This document shows positions 17,429 to 25,791 of a stretch of DNA of 64,000 nucleotides, piece after piece. The position numbers were made by a program, and so were the translations under genes. The DNA is from Aequorivita sublithincola DSM 14238. GTDB lineage: Bacteria; Bacteroidota; Bacteroidia; Flavobacteriales; Flavobacteriaceae. The notes beneath the pieces were generated by a model. It did no database searches, was not told the DNA's origin, and saw nothing but the letters and a program-made list of their open reading frames with translations. The first letter of the stretch is position 1, and every line of letters begins with the position of its first letter. The DNA lies in NCBI RefSeq assembly GCF_000265385.1, contig NC_018013.1, positions 2,817,001 through 2,881,000 on the forward strand, in the 5' to 3' direction.

Positions 17429-17502
17429 AAAACTCCTTTATCCACACTTCTTTTTCTCTCAAATCTTTTCTATACTTGAACTTTCAAATAAATTTTTAAA
17501 AA

Positions 17503-17931
17503 ATGAGCTTTTTTCAAGAGTTTAAAAATTTCGCCATAAAAGGAAACATGATCGATATGGCGGTGGGTATTGTTATTGGTACCGCTTTCAATAATGTTAT
17601 CAGTACACTGGTCAAAAAAATTGTAATGCCCCCGCTTTCGTTACTTACCGACGGTGTAAACCTTTCAAACAAAAAATATATTCTTCGAACTGCCACAGAT
17701 TCTGCGGATGAAGTTGCGGTTGGTTATGGTGAATTAATGGAAGTTTTGATTGATTTCTTCATAATCGCTTTCACCATTTTTATGGTAATAAAATTCATTA
17801 ACAGATTTAAGAAAAAGTCTGAAGACCCTCACGATAAAACAGTAGAAACGCCAAAGAACATTCAGTTGCTCTCCAATATAGAAAAATTGATGGAAGAACA
17901 AAATGCGCTTATGAAGAGTAAAAAAAGTTAG
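17503..17931 (+). CDS. mscL: Large-conductance mechanosensitive channel
   Basis: Inner-membrane tension-gated pore that releases solutes on hypo-osmotic shock. The 142-residue protein has the amphipathic N-terminal helix and TM1 (FKNFAIKGNMIDMAVGIVIGTAF, split here as residues 7-29), the pore loop, TM2 (FIIAFTIFMVIKFINRF) and a C-terminal charged helix bundle. Its last 4 nt overlap the convergent lipoprotein gene. Confidence 0.96.
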   Translation: MSFFQEFKNFAIKGNMIDMAVGIVIGTAFNNVISTLVKKIVMPPLSLLTDGVNLSNKKYILRTATDSADEVAVGYGELMEVLIDFFIIAFTIFMVIKFINRFKKKSEDPHDKTVETPKNIQLLSNIEKLMEEQNALMKSKKS

Positions 17932-18302
17932 GGTTTAACCTTTTTGGCCGTTGCTTTGCTGGTTTTGACCTTTCCTACTTGACTAAACTCGAAAGTATAA
18001 GTATCATTTTTAGTTGTAAGAATCTTAATGAGAATAGCATTTTTTTCAGCCTGATTTTTTGGGTTTAATTTTTCCAAAACATATTCGCAATCATTAATCC
18101 ATCGTATTGAAGAAGTATCGCTTTTGCCATCAAAGTAGTCAACTTCGATAGAATCGTTGCGTATAATGGTCGTTTTGAAGACTTCTGTGCCCGAAAGAGC
18201 CTCAAATTCAAAGGTTCCGGTTCTAAAATCGGCGCAATTACGCTCGCTTTCATAACAACTGCTCAAAACAAGAAGGCTCAATAAAAGTAAATAAAAACGC
18301 AT
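17928..18302 (-). CDS. Small conserved lipoprotein, function unknown
   Basis: The 124-residue protein has a lipoprotein signal (MRFYLLLLSLLVLSSC, Cys16) and a compact beta-rich domain with FRTGTFEFEALSGTE, SSIRWINDCEYVLEKLNPKN and a lysine-rich tail. Similar small proteins are widespread in Flavobacteriaceae; some carry a misleading 'topoisomerase' label, but nothing here resembles a topoisomerase. It converges on mscL with a 4-nt overlap and no terminator between. Confidence 0.75.
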   Translation of the reverse strand: MRFYLLLLSLLVLSSCYESERNCADFRTGTFEFEALSGTEVFKTTIIRNDSIEVDYFDGKSDTSSIRWINDCEYVLEKLNPKNQAEKNAILIKILTTKNDTYTFEFSQVGKVKTSKATAKKVKP

Positions 18303-18344
18303 TTTAAATTTTTATGCGAATTTCCGAAAAATAACCGAAACCGT

Positions 18345-18785
18345 TCAATTTTGGTAAACATTAAAGCTGCTGTCTTGGTAAAAAATGACAATCTTTTCAA
18401 TTTCTTTTCCGTTTTTATTCATTTGAATAACTTTCTCCTGCTCAGAATTATTTTTCTGTCTTTCGGAATTTGTAGTTTCTGAAAAAAGATCAGGTGAATT
18501 TACTTCACTATTAGGAAATTCTTGCTTCGTTGGAACTTCAACAGGTTTCGATTCCGAAATAATAGGGAAGGAGCCCTTTCCAAAAAGCAGCCAATTTAAT
18601 TCTACTTCAGGAAATTTCTGAAGCAATTTCAACACAAATTCTAAGCTTGGTTTATTTCTTCCGGATAATAAATGTGAAATAGTTGATCTGTTAAAATCTA
18701 TTTTTTCGGCAAAAGCAGTAGCCGTAATACCGTAGTAATCTAATATTTTTTCAAGCCTCTTTACAAAATCCGCACTGTTTACCAT
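18345..18785 (-). CDS. XRE-family transcriptional repressor
   Basis: The 146-residue protein has an N-terminal helix-turn-helix (residues 8-66): TATAFAEKIDFNRSTISHLLSGRNKPSLEFVLKLLQKFPEVELNWLL, with STISHLLSGRNKP as recognition helix and following turn. The C-terminal half is a low-complexity serine/glutamate-rich linker and a short hydrophobic end. It is divergent from the M14 peptidase gene. Its own -7 element lies inside one palindromic site, and another copy covers its start codon, so auto-repression is likely. Confidence 0.85.
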   Translation of the reverse strand: MVNSADFVKRLEKILDYYGITATAFAEKIDFNRSTISHLLSGRNKPSLEFVLKLLQKFPEVELNWLLFGKGSFPIISESKPVEVPTKQEFPNSEVNSPDLFSETTNSERQKNNSEQEKVIQMNKNGKEIEKIVIFYQDSSFNVYQN

Positions 18786-18792
18786 TGTAACT
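18777..18792. promoter_or_regulatory. Operator 1, over the XRE start codon
   Basis: GTTTACCATTGTAACT is an imperfect copy of the palindrome GTTTACAATTGTAAAC seen at 19025. It contains the XRE start codon (18783-18785), where binding would block transcript elongation or initiation. Confidence 0.5.
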
Positions 18793-18811
18793 TTATTAGT
18801 TATTGTATAAC

Positions 18812-18827
18812 GGTTACAAATGTAAAT
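18812..18827. promoter_or_regulatory. Operator 2 with the XRE -7 element
   Basis: GGTTACAAATGTAAAT is another imperfect copy. Read on the minus strand it contains TACATTTG (18824-18817), a TAnnTTTG -7 element for the XRE gene with a leader of about 25 nt. Confidence 0.6.
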
Positions 18828-18989
18828 TATTTTAGATTATCATAGATGAAATACAATATTTATTTGATTTTTAATTGCTTTATAGCTTTATGTAAAACTA
18901 TTTATATATCTAATTATTAATTATTTAATATGTGATTATCTAAATTGATAACATTTGTTAATATCGCAGGGATCAAAACTTTCAATTCT

Positions 18990-19005
18990 GTTTACCATTG
19001 TAATC
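18990..19005. promoter_or_regulatory. Operator 3, mid-intergenic
   Basis: GTTTACCATTGTAATC shares 13 successive bases with operator 1 and has the same palindrome core. Confidence 0.5.
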
Positions 19006-19024
19006 AACTTAATGAGATTTCGGT

Positions 19025-19040
19025 GTTTACAATTGTAAAC
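19025..19040. promoter_or_regulatory. Operator 4, perfect palindrome
   Basis: GTTTACAATTGTAAAC is a perfect 16-bp palindrome and the best copy. It covers the expected -33 region (TTG at 19033-19035) of the M14 peptidase promoter. Confidence 0.65.
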
Positions 19041-19048
19041 TAAGCATT

Positions 19049-19064
19049 GTTTAACTTTGTAAAC
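19049..19064. promoter_or_regulatory. Operator 5 with the M14 peptidase -7 element
   Basis: GTTTAACTTTGTAAAC keeps both outer halves of the palindrome and contains TAACTTTG (19052-19059), a perfect TAnnTTTG element 19 nt before the ATG at 19078. Confidence 0.6.
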
Positions 19065-19077
19065 TTCAAATTTAAAT

Positions 19078-20223
19078 ATGAAAATAGACAGTTGGTATCA
19101 AGACCATTTTGAATTTAGATTGAGTGGTAGATACATCACCATGCAGCACATTTATCCATTGTTAGATATGTATAAATTGAATTATGAAATTTCCGTTCCT
19201 GGTCTTTCAGAAAATGGTTTAGACATTCCATTAATTAAAATTGGCAGCGGTTCTGAAATCATTCTGGGTTGGTCCCAAATGCACGGAAATGAATCTACAA
19301 CTACCAAAGCGCTTTTTGATTTTTTAAAGTTTGTTAGTCAGAAGCAACATTTTCAGAAAGAAATTGACCGATTTCTTAATAAATACACCTTTTATGTGTT
19401 TCCGATTCTTAATCCAGATGGCGCAAAGCTTTATACACGCGAAAATGCAAACGAGATAGATTTGAATCGCGATGCGAAAAATTTATCTCAAAAGGAAAGC
19501 CAATGCCTTCGGAATGCTTTTGAAACACTTAAACCTTCACTCTGCCTCAATCTGCACGACCAACGCTCTATTTACGGTTTTAAGGACGGTAAGCCGGCAA
19601 CTGTTTCTTTTCTGGCACCAGCGGCGGATAAAGAACGGACTGTGACAGATTCCCGAAAGATTGCAATGAAACACATTGTGAAAATGAATGCTACTCTTCA
19701 AAAGTTTATTCCAGAAGAGGTGGGAAGATATGATGATAGTTTCAATGATGCCTGTGTTGGCGATACTTTTCAGAAATCTGGTGTTTCAACTATATTGTTT
19801 GAAGCGGGTCATTTTAAGCAAGATTATCAACGCGAAAAAACCCGCGAGTTTATTTTCTATTCCTTACTTTCTTTGTTTGATATTATTGATGAAAATGAGG
19901 CCTCAATTAATTATGAGGAGTATTTCGATATTCCCGAAAACCTGAAGAATTACAATGATTTTATCCTTAGAAATGTAAAATTACAGAATCATGAAAAATT
20001 GGTTTCTATTGCAATTCAATATGAAGAAGTTTTGAAAAATGATAGAATTGATTTTGAAGCCATAATACAAGAAATTGGAGATTTAAAAGATAGCTTCGGA
20101 CACTTAGAGAAAAATATTAAGGGAACTGAAATTTTAACAAATTCGCAAGATAATTTAACAGTTGGCGCAAATATTTCAGAAATTATTGATAAATCGAACA
20201 ATTCGATACTATATTTTCAATAA
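19078..20223 (+). CDS. M14-family zinc carboxypeptidase
   Basis: The 381-residue protein has the M14 zinc ligands His69 and Glu72 in MHGNES, substrate-binding residues in NEIDLNRD (Arg131), third ligand His160 in LNLHDQ, and the general base Glu242 in ILFEAGHF. No signal peptide is visible, so it is probably cytosolic. The C-terminal 110 residues are helical and of unknown role. The gene is divergent from the XRE repressor and its promoter is covered by operator copies; the Lrp/AsnC regulator follows by 52 nt. Substrate unknown. Confidence 0.88.
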   Translation: MKIDSWYQDHFEFRLSGRYITMQHIYPLLDMYKLNYEISVPGLSENGLDIPLIKIGSGSEIILGWSQMHGNESTTTKALFDFLKFVSQKQHFQKEIDRFLNKYTFYVFPILNPDGAKLYTRENANEIDLNRDAKNLSQKESQCLRNAFETLKPSLCLNLHDQRSIYGFKDGKPATVSFLAPAADKERTVTDSRKIAMKHIVKMNATLQKFIPEEVGRYDDSFNDACVGDTFQKSGVSTILFEAGHFKQDYQREKTREFIFYSLLSLFDIIDENEASINYEEYFDIPENLKNYNDFILRNVKLQNHEKLVSIAIQYEEVLKNDRIDFEAIIQEIGDLKDSFGHLEKNIKGTEILTNSQDNLTVGANISEIIDKSNNSILYFQ

Positions 20224-20251
20224 TTTAGTTCTTTAATAAATTAGAACTTTA

Positions 20252-20259
20252 TAAATTTG
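20252..20259 (+). promoter_or_regulatory. -7 promoter element for the Lrp/AsnC gene
   Basis: TAAATTTG fits TAnnTTTG; it lies 16 nt before the ATG at 20276, so the leader is short (about 12 nt). Confidence 0.55.
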
Positions 20260-20275
20260 CAAAAAAAAGATAATT

Positions 20276-20755
20276 ATGCCGAAATTTAAATTAGACGACA
20301 CAGATCATAAAATTCTCGATTTATTAATCGACAACACACGAATTCCATTTACTGATATTGCGAAACAGTTGGAGATTTCTGCGGGTACAGTTCACGTTCG
20401 CGTTAAAAAGATGGAAGAGGCCGGTATCATTACTGGTTCTTCACTTCAAGTTGATTATAAAAAATTGGGATATTCCTTTATCGCTTATGTGGGGATTTTC
20501 ATTTTTAAAACTTCACAGACCCAATTTGTTTTGGAACGTTTAAGCCACATTCCTTTTGTGACCGTTGCACACGTAACCACTGGAAAGTTCAATATTTTTT
20601 GTAAAATTAGAGCAAGCGATACTGCTCACGCGAAGGATATTATTTATCAAATTGATGACATTGAAGGTGTTAGTCGCACCGAGACTATGATTTCTATGGA
20701 AGAAAGCATCAATGATAAAAAACGATTATTGCACTCTATTTTTAAAGAAATATAA
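20276..20755 (+). CDS. Lrp/AsnC-family transcriptional regulator
   Basis: The 159-residue protein has an N-terminal winged helix (LDDTDHKILDLLIDNTRIPF, recognition helix SAGTVHVRVKKMEEAGII) and a C-terminal RAM ligand-binding domain (residues 70-150; VTVAHVTTGKFNIFCKIRA). Lrp/AsnC proteins sense amino acids and bind DNA as octamers. It has its own promoter element and terminator. Possible targets include the M14 peptidase next door, but no site is evident. Confidence 0.92.
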   Translation: MPKFKLDDTDHKILDLLIDNTRIPFTDIAKQLEISAGTVHVRVKKMEEAGIITGSSLQVDYKKLGYSFIAYVGIFIFKTSQTQFVLERLSHIPFVTVAHVTTGKFNIFCKIRASDTAHAKDIIYQIDDIEGVSRTETMISMEESINDKKRLLHSIFKEI

Positions 20756-20780
20756 TATTTCACACAACTTTATACTAAAG

Positions 20781-20808
20781 CCTTTGCCTTCCAGCAAAGG
20801 TTTTTTTT
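20781..20808 (+). terminator. Rho-independent terminator
   Basis: CCTTTGC (20781-20787) pairs with GCAAAGG (20794-20800) around a 6-nt loop, followed by eight T. Confidence 0.85.
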
Positions 20809-20827
20809 ATCTTTCGTAAAAAATAAT

Positions 20828-21343
20828 ATGAAATCATCAGATCTTGCACCTCTAGAGTACAACCCTTTTTACAAACGGTACATTGACTTGGTAGATAACA
20901 TTGATTTGTTAGACGCTTTTAAAAATGGAATGTCAAGTACTCAATCTTTTTTTGAAAATATTCCAGAGGATAAATGGAACTTTCAATATGCTCCAAATAA
21001 GTGGACTCCTAAAGATATTTTGATGCACATCTCAGATACAGAAAGAGTTTTCGGATATAGAGCATTATATTTTGCGCGTAGCAACAACGCCGAGTTAAAG
21101 GGTTTTGATGAAAATATATTTGCTGAAAATGCCTTCGCTAATAACAAAACAGTGGATGAGCTTCTTCAAAATTATTTAGCAGTGCGAAATGCGACTTTGA
21201 GTCTTTTCAAAAATTTTAATACAAACCAATTAATGCAAATTGGTCAAGCAAACGGCAGCAATATGTCCACGCGAGCTGCAGGATTTATTATTTGTGGTCA
21301 TGAAAAACATCATTGTAATATTATAACGGAACGCTATTTATGA
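20828..21343 (+). CDS. DinB-family protein
   Basis: The 171-residue protein is a four-helix DinB/YfiT-type protein. Candidate metal ligands are His in LMHISDTER and the two His of GHEKHHCNI, the usual three-histidine layout. These proteins are putative metal-dependent thiol transferases or hydrolases; the substrate is not known. It overlaps the next gene by 4 nt (ATGA), so the two are co-translated. Confidence 0.85.
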   Translation: MKSSDLAPLEYNPFYKRYIDLVDNIDLLDAFKNGMSSTQSFFENIPEDKWNFQYAPNKWTPKDILMHISDTERVFGYRALYFARSNNAELKGFDENIFAENAFANNKTVDELLQNYLAVRNATLSLFKNFNTNQLMQIGQANGSNMSTRAAGFIICGHEKHHCNIITERYL

Positions 21344-22290
21344 TGAAATTTTTAAAACTTTTAAAGGAAACCTATTTAAGTTGGGATAAAAACGATCCTT
21401 GGGCTAAAAGTGCCATAATTGCATATTACGCACTTTTTTCTTTGCCATCATTACTTATAATTATTGTGCATTTTGCTGGTGTATTTTTTGGAAGAGAAGC
21501 CGTACAAGGTAGAATAACTGGCGAAATAAGCGGATTGATTGGCGAAGGAAGCGCAGATTTGATTCAAGCTATGATAATCAATTCGGCGCTCTCTGAGAGC
21601 TCCGTATTATTTGTAATATTTGGTGTTGGTATTCTGATTTTCGGTGCTACAGGAGTGTTCTTTCAGCTTCAAAGGGCATTAAATAATATATGGAGCGTGC
21701 GTTCAAAGAAAAATAACATAATAGATACTTTAAAACGAAGAGCGGTTTCTTTCGGAATGGTTTTGATTATTGGACTTTTAATGCTCATCTCGCTTGTACT
21801 TAGCAGTGCAATTAATGCTTTGAGTGAGTTTTTAGGAAATTATTACAGCGAACTTTCTTCCAATTTAATTGAAGTATTCAATTTTATAATTTCTCAAATT
21901 TTTATCACGGCACTGTTTGCAGCTATTTTTACACTGCTTCCAGATGTGAAGATAAAGTGGAAAACCAACCTTATAGGAGCTTTTATGACTTCCTTGCTTT
22001 TTTTGGGAGGTAAATATTTAATTGGATTTTACTTTGCCAAATCAGATCCAGCTTCTGTTTACGGAGCGGCTGGAAGTGTAGTTTTAGTTTTGCTGTGGGT
22101 TTATTATACCTGTCTTATTTTATTCTTCGGAGCCGAATTTACTGTGAATTGGGCGCTACATAGAAATATAAAAATTGAACCAACTGACAATGCTACACTT
22201 TCCTACGAGCTTGAAATGGAAAAGCTTCGCGAATTCAAACGAAAAATTGAAGAGGATAAAAAAAAAGCTCAGACCTTAGAGAATAATTAA
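21340..22290 (+). CDS. YihY/UPF0761 (BrkB-like) membrane protein
   Basis: The 316-residue protein has six transmembrane segments and the family blocks ALFSLPSLLIIIVHFAG, FGATGVFFQLQRALNNIW and AAGSVVLVLLWVYYTCLILFFGAEF. The C-terminal 40 residues are a charged cytoplasmic helix. BrkB-like proteins are widespread inner-membrane proteins of unsettled function; the 'RNase BN' name is an old error. Start at 21340 or the adjacent ATG at 21343. Confidence 0.9.
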   Translation: MMKFLKLLKETYLSWDKNDPWAKSAIIAYYALFSLPSLLIIIVHFAGVFFGREAVQGRITGEISGLIGEGSADLIQAMIINSALSESSVLFVIFGVGILIFGATGVFFQLQRALNNIWSVRSKKNNIIDTLKRRAVSFGMVLIIGLLMLISLVLSSAINALSEFLGNYYSELSSNLIEVFNFIISQIFITALFAAIFTLLPDVKIKWKTNLIGAFMTSLLFLGGKYLIGFYFAKSDPASVYGAAGSVVLVLLWVYYTCLILFFGAEFTVNWALHRNIKIEPTDNATLSYELEMEKLREFKRKIEEDKKKAQTLENN

Positions 22291-22395
22291 AATCCTTATG
22301 ATTTATTAACAAAGATTAGTAAAAGATTAATATCCTAAGATTGATTAACCAGTTAACGCTTCTTATCTTTAATAAAAATAATTGTTTAATTAAAA

Positions 22396-22962
22396 ATGAA
22401 AAAGATTATGGATATGAATAAGAGAATTGCAATTTTAGCTACAGACGGATTTGAAGAATCTGAATTAAAATCGCCTAAAGAAGCGATGGAAAAGGAAGGC
22501 TTTACCGTTGACATTATAAGTGAAAAAGAAGGAAAGATTAAGGCTTGGGCTGATGGAAATTGGGGAAAGGAATATTCTGTAACCAATACCATTGAAAACG
22601 CAAAGGTCGCAGATTATAATGCTTTGGTTTTGCCAGGAGGAGTTATAAACCCTGATAAATTGAGACGTAATAAACATGCTTTAAAGTTTGTTCAAGATTT
22701 TTTCGAACAAAAGAAACCAGTTGCGGCTATTTGCCACGGACCACAAACCCTTATTTCTGCTGGTGTTGTTAAAGGAAGAAAAATGACTTCGTTTAGTTCT
22801 ATCAAAGATGATTTGATTAATGCTGGAGCAAACTGGGTAGATGAAGAGGTTGTTGTGGACGAAGGTTTTGTAACCAGTAGAAACCCCAACGATTTGCCTG
22901 CTTTCAATTCAAAATTGATTGAGGAAATTAAAGAAGGTAAGCACGATCTTCAACACGCGTAA
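22396..22962 (+). CDS. DJ-1/PfpI-family protein (YhbO/PfpI type)
   Basis: The 188-residue protein has the class I amidotransferase-like fold with nucleophile elbow Cys in VAAICHGPQTL and Glu in DGFEESEL, both typical of PfpI/YhbO. The family is linked to stress protection, with reported deglycase or chaperone activity that is disputed. ATG at 22396 is used; ATG at 22405 or 22414 would also fit. It is followed by a strong bidirectional terminator. Confidence 0.9.
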   Translation: MKKIMDMNKRIAILATDGFEESELKSPKEAMEKEGFTVDIISEKEGKIKAWADGNWGKEYSVTNTIENAKVADYNALVLPGGVINPDKLRRNKHALKFVQDFFEQKKPVAAICHGPQTLISAGVVKGRKMTSFSSIKDDLINAGANWVDEEVVVDEGFVTSRNPNDLPAFNSKLIEEIKEGKHDLQHA

Positions 22963-22985
22963 AAGCAATCAGAAATTTTGATAAT

Positions 22986-23012
22986 AAAAAAGAGGCCATA
23001 GGCCTCTTTTTT
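22986..23012. terminator. Bidirectional terminator
   Basis: AAAAAAGAGGCC (22986-22997) pairs perfectly with GGCCTCTTTTTT (23001-23012) around a 3-nt loop, between converging genes. Confidence 0.9.
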
Positions 23013-23027
23013 ATTTGAAAGGAATTT

Positions 23028-23321
23028 TTATTCCTCTTCGTCCATTTTCTTTTTTTCTGGAATTTCGCTGATTGGCTCATTAAAGTCTGCTTCCTCATAG
23101 TCATCTTCATCAAAGTTGGCCATAGATATTTCTAAACGTGAACTCACTTTTACTAGATAAATAGTGTCGTCTGTTCTTACTTCAACCGCTTCAACGGTTT
23201 CATTTTTAGCGTTTTTGAAGGTGATAACATGGTCGTCATCATATCCATCAGGATATTTTTCAACTAATAGGGATAGTATTTCTGGGGTCAACTTTCGGTA
23301 ATCTACAATAATGCGCTTCAT
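23028..23321 (-). CDS. Small conserved acidic protein, function unknown
   Basis: The 97-residue protein starts MKRIIVDYRKLTPEILSLLVEKYPDG (split: MKRIIVDYRKLTPE and ILSLLVEKYPDG), followed by a beta-rich middle (VEAVEVRTDDTIYLVKVS) and a very acidic tail (residues 70-97). No signal peptide or membrane segment. Homologues are common in Flavobacteriaceae, where the label 'DNA primase' sometimes appears without any primase motif; that label should not be used. Likely monocistronic. Confidence 0.7.
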   Translation of the reverse strand: MKRIIVDYRKLTPEILSLLVEKYPDGYDDDHVITFKNAKNETVEAVEVRTDDTIYLVKVSSRLEISMANFDEDDYEEADFNEPISEIPEKKKMDEEE

Positions 23322-23398
23322 TTAATATTCAATCTTTTGGTTTGTGGTTATAAAACTATTCAAAAATAAAATACTTAAAAATTATTTGATGAAAATTT

Positions 23399-24490
23399 TC
23401 AGAAATTTTTATAATACTCAAAAGCTCTGAATATCAATTTGTTACTCACTACGCAATCAGTTTTATGACGTCCAATGTCTTCCAAAAGGACAAAAAGTAC
23501 CTTACCATTCCTGTTTTTTTTGTCGAATATCAGCAAGTTTATGATAGCTTCAATATCTTTTTTGCTGAAAGTCTGCTTCGGAAAATGCTTAAACATGCTT
23601 TCAGAAATGTCCTGAAGTTTGTTTTCGGGGAATCCATATAAATCCTTTGAAATATAAGTTGCCAAAATAATTCCAGCAGCAACTGATTCTCCGTGAAGAA
23701 GGGTTTTTTTATTCGGATTTTCAAGAAAATACGATTCTATAGCGTGGCCTAAAGTATGCCCGTAATTCAACGTTTTCCGCAGATTTTTTTCAAATGGGTC
23801 TTTAGCTACAATCGCTTTCTTTATTTCAATGGAATCCCAAATCAAAGTATTGAGTTCAACTTTGTTTTCACGATTAATATTTTTAATGCGTTTCCAATAT
23901 GCTTCGCTCTGAATAATACCATGTTTCAGCATTTCTGCTAGGCCTGAAGTAATATGTTCTGAAGGTAAAGTTTCTAAAAAAGCGGTATCCAAAATCACCA
24001 TTTCGGGAAGATTTATCACTCCAATTTGGTTTTTTATATGTCCTAAGTCTACGCCGTTTTTTCCACCAACTGAAGCATCAACCATAGCAAGTAGGGAAGT
24101 GGGAACGTTTATAAAACGCAGGCCGCGCTTAAAAGTAGAAGCAACAAATCCTCCTAAGTCAGTAACCACACCGCCGCCAAGATTTATTATCAAACTCGTT
24201 CTATCTGCTCCTTTATCTGAAAGTATTTCCCAAACTTTTAAGCAAGTGGAAATATTTTTTTCTATTTCGCCAGCAGGAATAGTGATTATTTCAGGTGATT
24301 TTTCAAAATTTATCTTCTTCAAAAAATAGGGCAGGCAGTGCTTATTGGTGTTTTCATCGGCTATAACAAATACTTTTGAAGGTGTTATTTCCGTTATTAA
24401 ATTCGAAAAAAGTTCCCAAGCTTCCTCGTTGCGATAAATCTGACCTTTTTCAATTAATGCTTTTCCCATGAAATTCTTGATTTTTCTCAT
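23399..24490 (-). CDS. aroB: 3-dehydroquinate synthase
   Basis: Converts DAHP to 3-dehydroquinate, step two of the shikimate pathway, using NAD and a divalent metal. Motifs: NLGGGVVTDLGGFVAST, VPTSLLAMVDASVGGKNGVD, GLAEMLKHGII, and the metal site His in LNYGHTLGHAIES and LLHGESVAAG. ATG at 24490 (363 residues) is chosen because it follows the -7 element at 24510-24503 by a few bases; ATG at 24469 is also possible, and the TTG at 24505 overlaps the promoter. Divergent from proline dehydrogenase. Confidence 0.95.
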   Translation of the reverse strand: MRKIKNFMGKALIEKGQIYRNEEAWELFSNLITEITPSKVFVIADENTNKHCLPYFLKKINFEKSPEIITIPAGEIEKNISTCLKVWEILSDKGADRTSLIINLGGGVVTDLGGFVASTFKRGLRFINVPTSLLAMVDASVGGKNGVDLGHIKNQIGVINLPEMVILDTAFLETLPSEHITSGLAEMLKHGIIQSEAYWKRIKNINRENKVELNTLIWDSIEIKKAIVAKDPFEKNLRKTLNYGHTLGHAIESYFLENPNKKTLLHGESVAAGIILATYISKDLYGFPENKLQDISESMFKHFPKQTFSKKDIEAIINLLIFDKKNRNGKVLFVLLEDIGRHKTDCVVSNKLIFRAFEYYKNF

Positions 24491-24502
24491 ATATTCGAAG
24501 TT

Positions 24503-24510
24503 CAAATCTA
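24503..24510 (-). promoter_or_regulatory. -7 promoter element for aroB
   Basis: On the minus strand 24510-24503 reads TAGATTTG, a TAnnTTTG match. It is only 2 nt from the oppositely directed -7 element of the next gene. Confidence 0.55.
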
Positions 24511-24512
24511 AC

Positions 24513-24520
24513 TATATTTG
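24513..24520 (+). promoter_or_regulatory. -7 promoter element for proline dehydrogenase
   Basis: TATATTTG is a perfect TAnnTTTG match 22 nt before the ATG at 24542. Its -33 region would lie over the aroB start. Confidence 0.6.
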
Positions 24521-24541
24521 TACACTTTATTTTACTTTTTT

Positions 24542-25714
24542 ATGACATCAAATTCTCTTTTCGACAATACTGAAGCTGCTTTTCAATTAAAGAGTGATTC
24601 AGAACTTGAACGCGCATACTTTCTTTTCAAAATGATTTCTATGGAACCATTGGTAAAAATTGGTTCGGCAGTAACAAAATTTGCTTTGAATATCAACCTT
24701 CCTGTAGAAGGGTTAATTCGTTCCACGGTCTTTGACCATTTTTGCGGCGGCGTGAACGAAAGTGATTGTATGACAACAGTAGATAGGCTTTTTGATGTTG
24801 GTGTTTATTCAATTTTGGATTATTCGGTTGAAGGAAAAGAGGAAGATGCACAGTTTAATGCTACTGTAAATAAGGTAATAGAACTTACCGAATTTGCCAG
24901 AAATAAGGAAGCGATGCACTTTTCCGTGTTTAAACCCACTGGTTTTGGACGGTTTAAGGTTTGGCAAAAAATTACTGAAAAGGAGCCATTATCTGATGAA
25001 GAGAAGGTGTTTTGGCAGAATATAGAAGCTCGTTATGAAAGAGTTTCAAAAACAGCCTACGACAGTGGAATAAGCCTACTTATTGACGGCGAAGAATCCT
25101 GGATGCAAGATGCTGCCGATGATTTGTGTGAAAAAATGATGGAGAAATACAACACCGAGCGCGCCATTGTTTTCAACACATTGCAGTGTTATCGTTGGGA
25201 TAGACTCGATTACTTAAAAAATTTACATCAAAGGGCTAAAGCAAAGGGTTACAAACTTGGTTTTAAAATTGTTCGTGGCGCTTATATGGAAAAAGAAAAT
25301 GAGCGCGCTTTAGAAAAAGGATATAAAACGCCAATTTGTGAGAGCAAGAAAGCTACAGATGACAATTTTAATGAGATAATGAAATACATCTTGGACAACC
25401 TCAATGATATTGAATTATTTATAGGAACTCATAATGAGTCTAGTACATATTTGGCGATGGATTTGATGAAGGAAAAAGGAATTGTAGAAAGTGATAGCCG
25501 CGTTTGGTTTGGGCAACTTTATGGCATGAGTGATCACATTACATTCAATCTTGGTTCAGAAGGCTATAATGTTGCAAAGTATATTCCCTTTGGACCAGTC
25601 AAAGATGTGATGCCCTATTTAATACGCCGGGCAGAAGAAAATACTTCTGTAGCTGGACAAACTAGCCGAGAACTTACTTTATTGAAAAAAGAGAAAGAGC
25701 GGAGGAAACTTTAA
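24542..25714 (+). CDS. Proline dehydrogenase
   Basis: FAD enzyme that oxidises proline to pyrroline-5-carboxylate. The 390-residue protein has the PRODH barrel motifs: FSVFKPTGFGRF, GISLLIDGEESWMQ, TLQCYRWDRL, GFKIVRGAYMEKENERA, FIGTHNESS, WFGQLYGMSDHITF and YIPFGPVKDVMPYLIRRAEEN. It is a stand-alone PRODH, not fused to P5C dehydrogenase as in PutA. ATG at 24542 is chosen over an in-frame TTG at 24518 that lies inside the promoter element. Confidence 0.95.
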   Translation: MTSNSLFDNTEAAFQLKSDSELERAYFLFKMISMEPLVKIGSAVTKFALNINLPVEGLIRSTVFDHFCGGVNESDCMTTVDRLFDVGVYSILDYSVEGKEEDAQFNATVNKVIELTEFARNKEAMHFSVFKPTGFGRFKVWQKITEKEPLSDEEKVFWQNIEARYERVSKTAYDSGISLLIDGEESWMQDAADDLCEKMMEKYNTERAIVFNTLQCYRWDRLDYLKNLHQRAKAKGYKLGFKIVRGAYMEKENERALEKGYKTPICESKKATDDNFNEIMKYILDNLNDIELFIGTHNESSTYLAMDLMKEKGIVESDSRVWFGQLYGMSDHITFNLGSEGYNVAKYIPFGPVKDVMPYLIRRAEENTSVAGQTSRELTLLKKEKERRKL

Positions 25715-25791
25715 CTAGGTTTGAGTAAAGAGTGGATGTCTTTATTACAAAATAATTAGTCAGCGATTTTTTTCTTAACTAACAGGAATTT

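Noticed and set aside
17928..18302. Topoisomerase annotation for the small lipoprotein
   Set aside because: 124 residues with a lipoprotein signal and no topoisomerase motif.
18345..18785. XRE gene as antitoxin of a toxin-antitoxin pair
   Set aside because: No small toxin-like gene next to it; the neighbours are a lipoprotein on one side and a 381-residue peptidase on the other.
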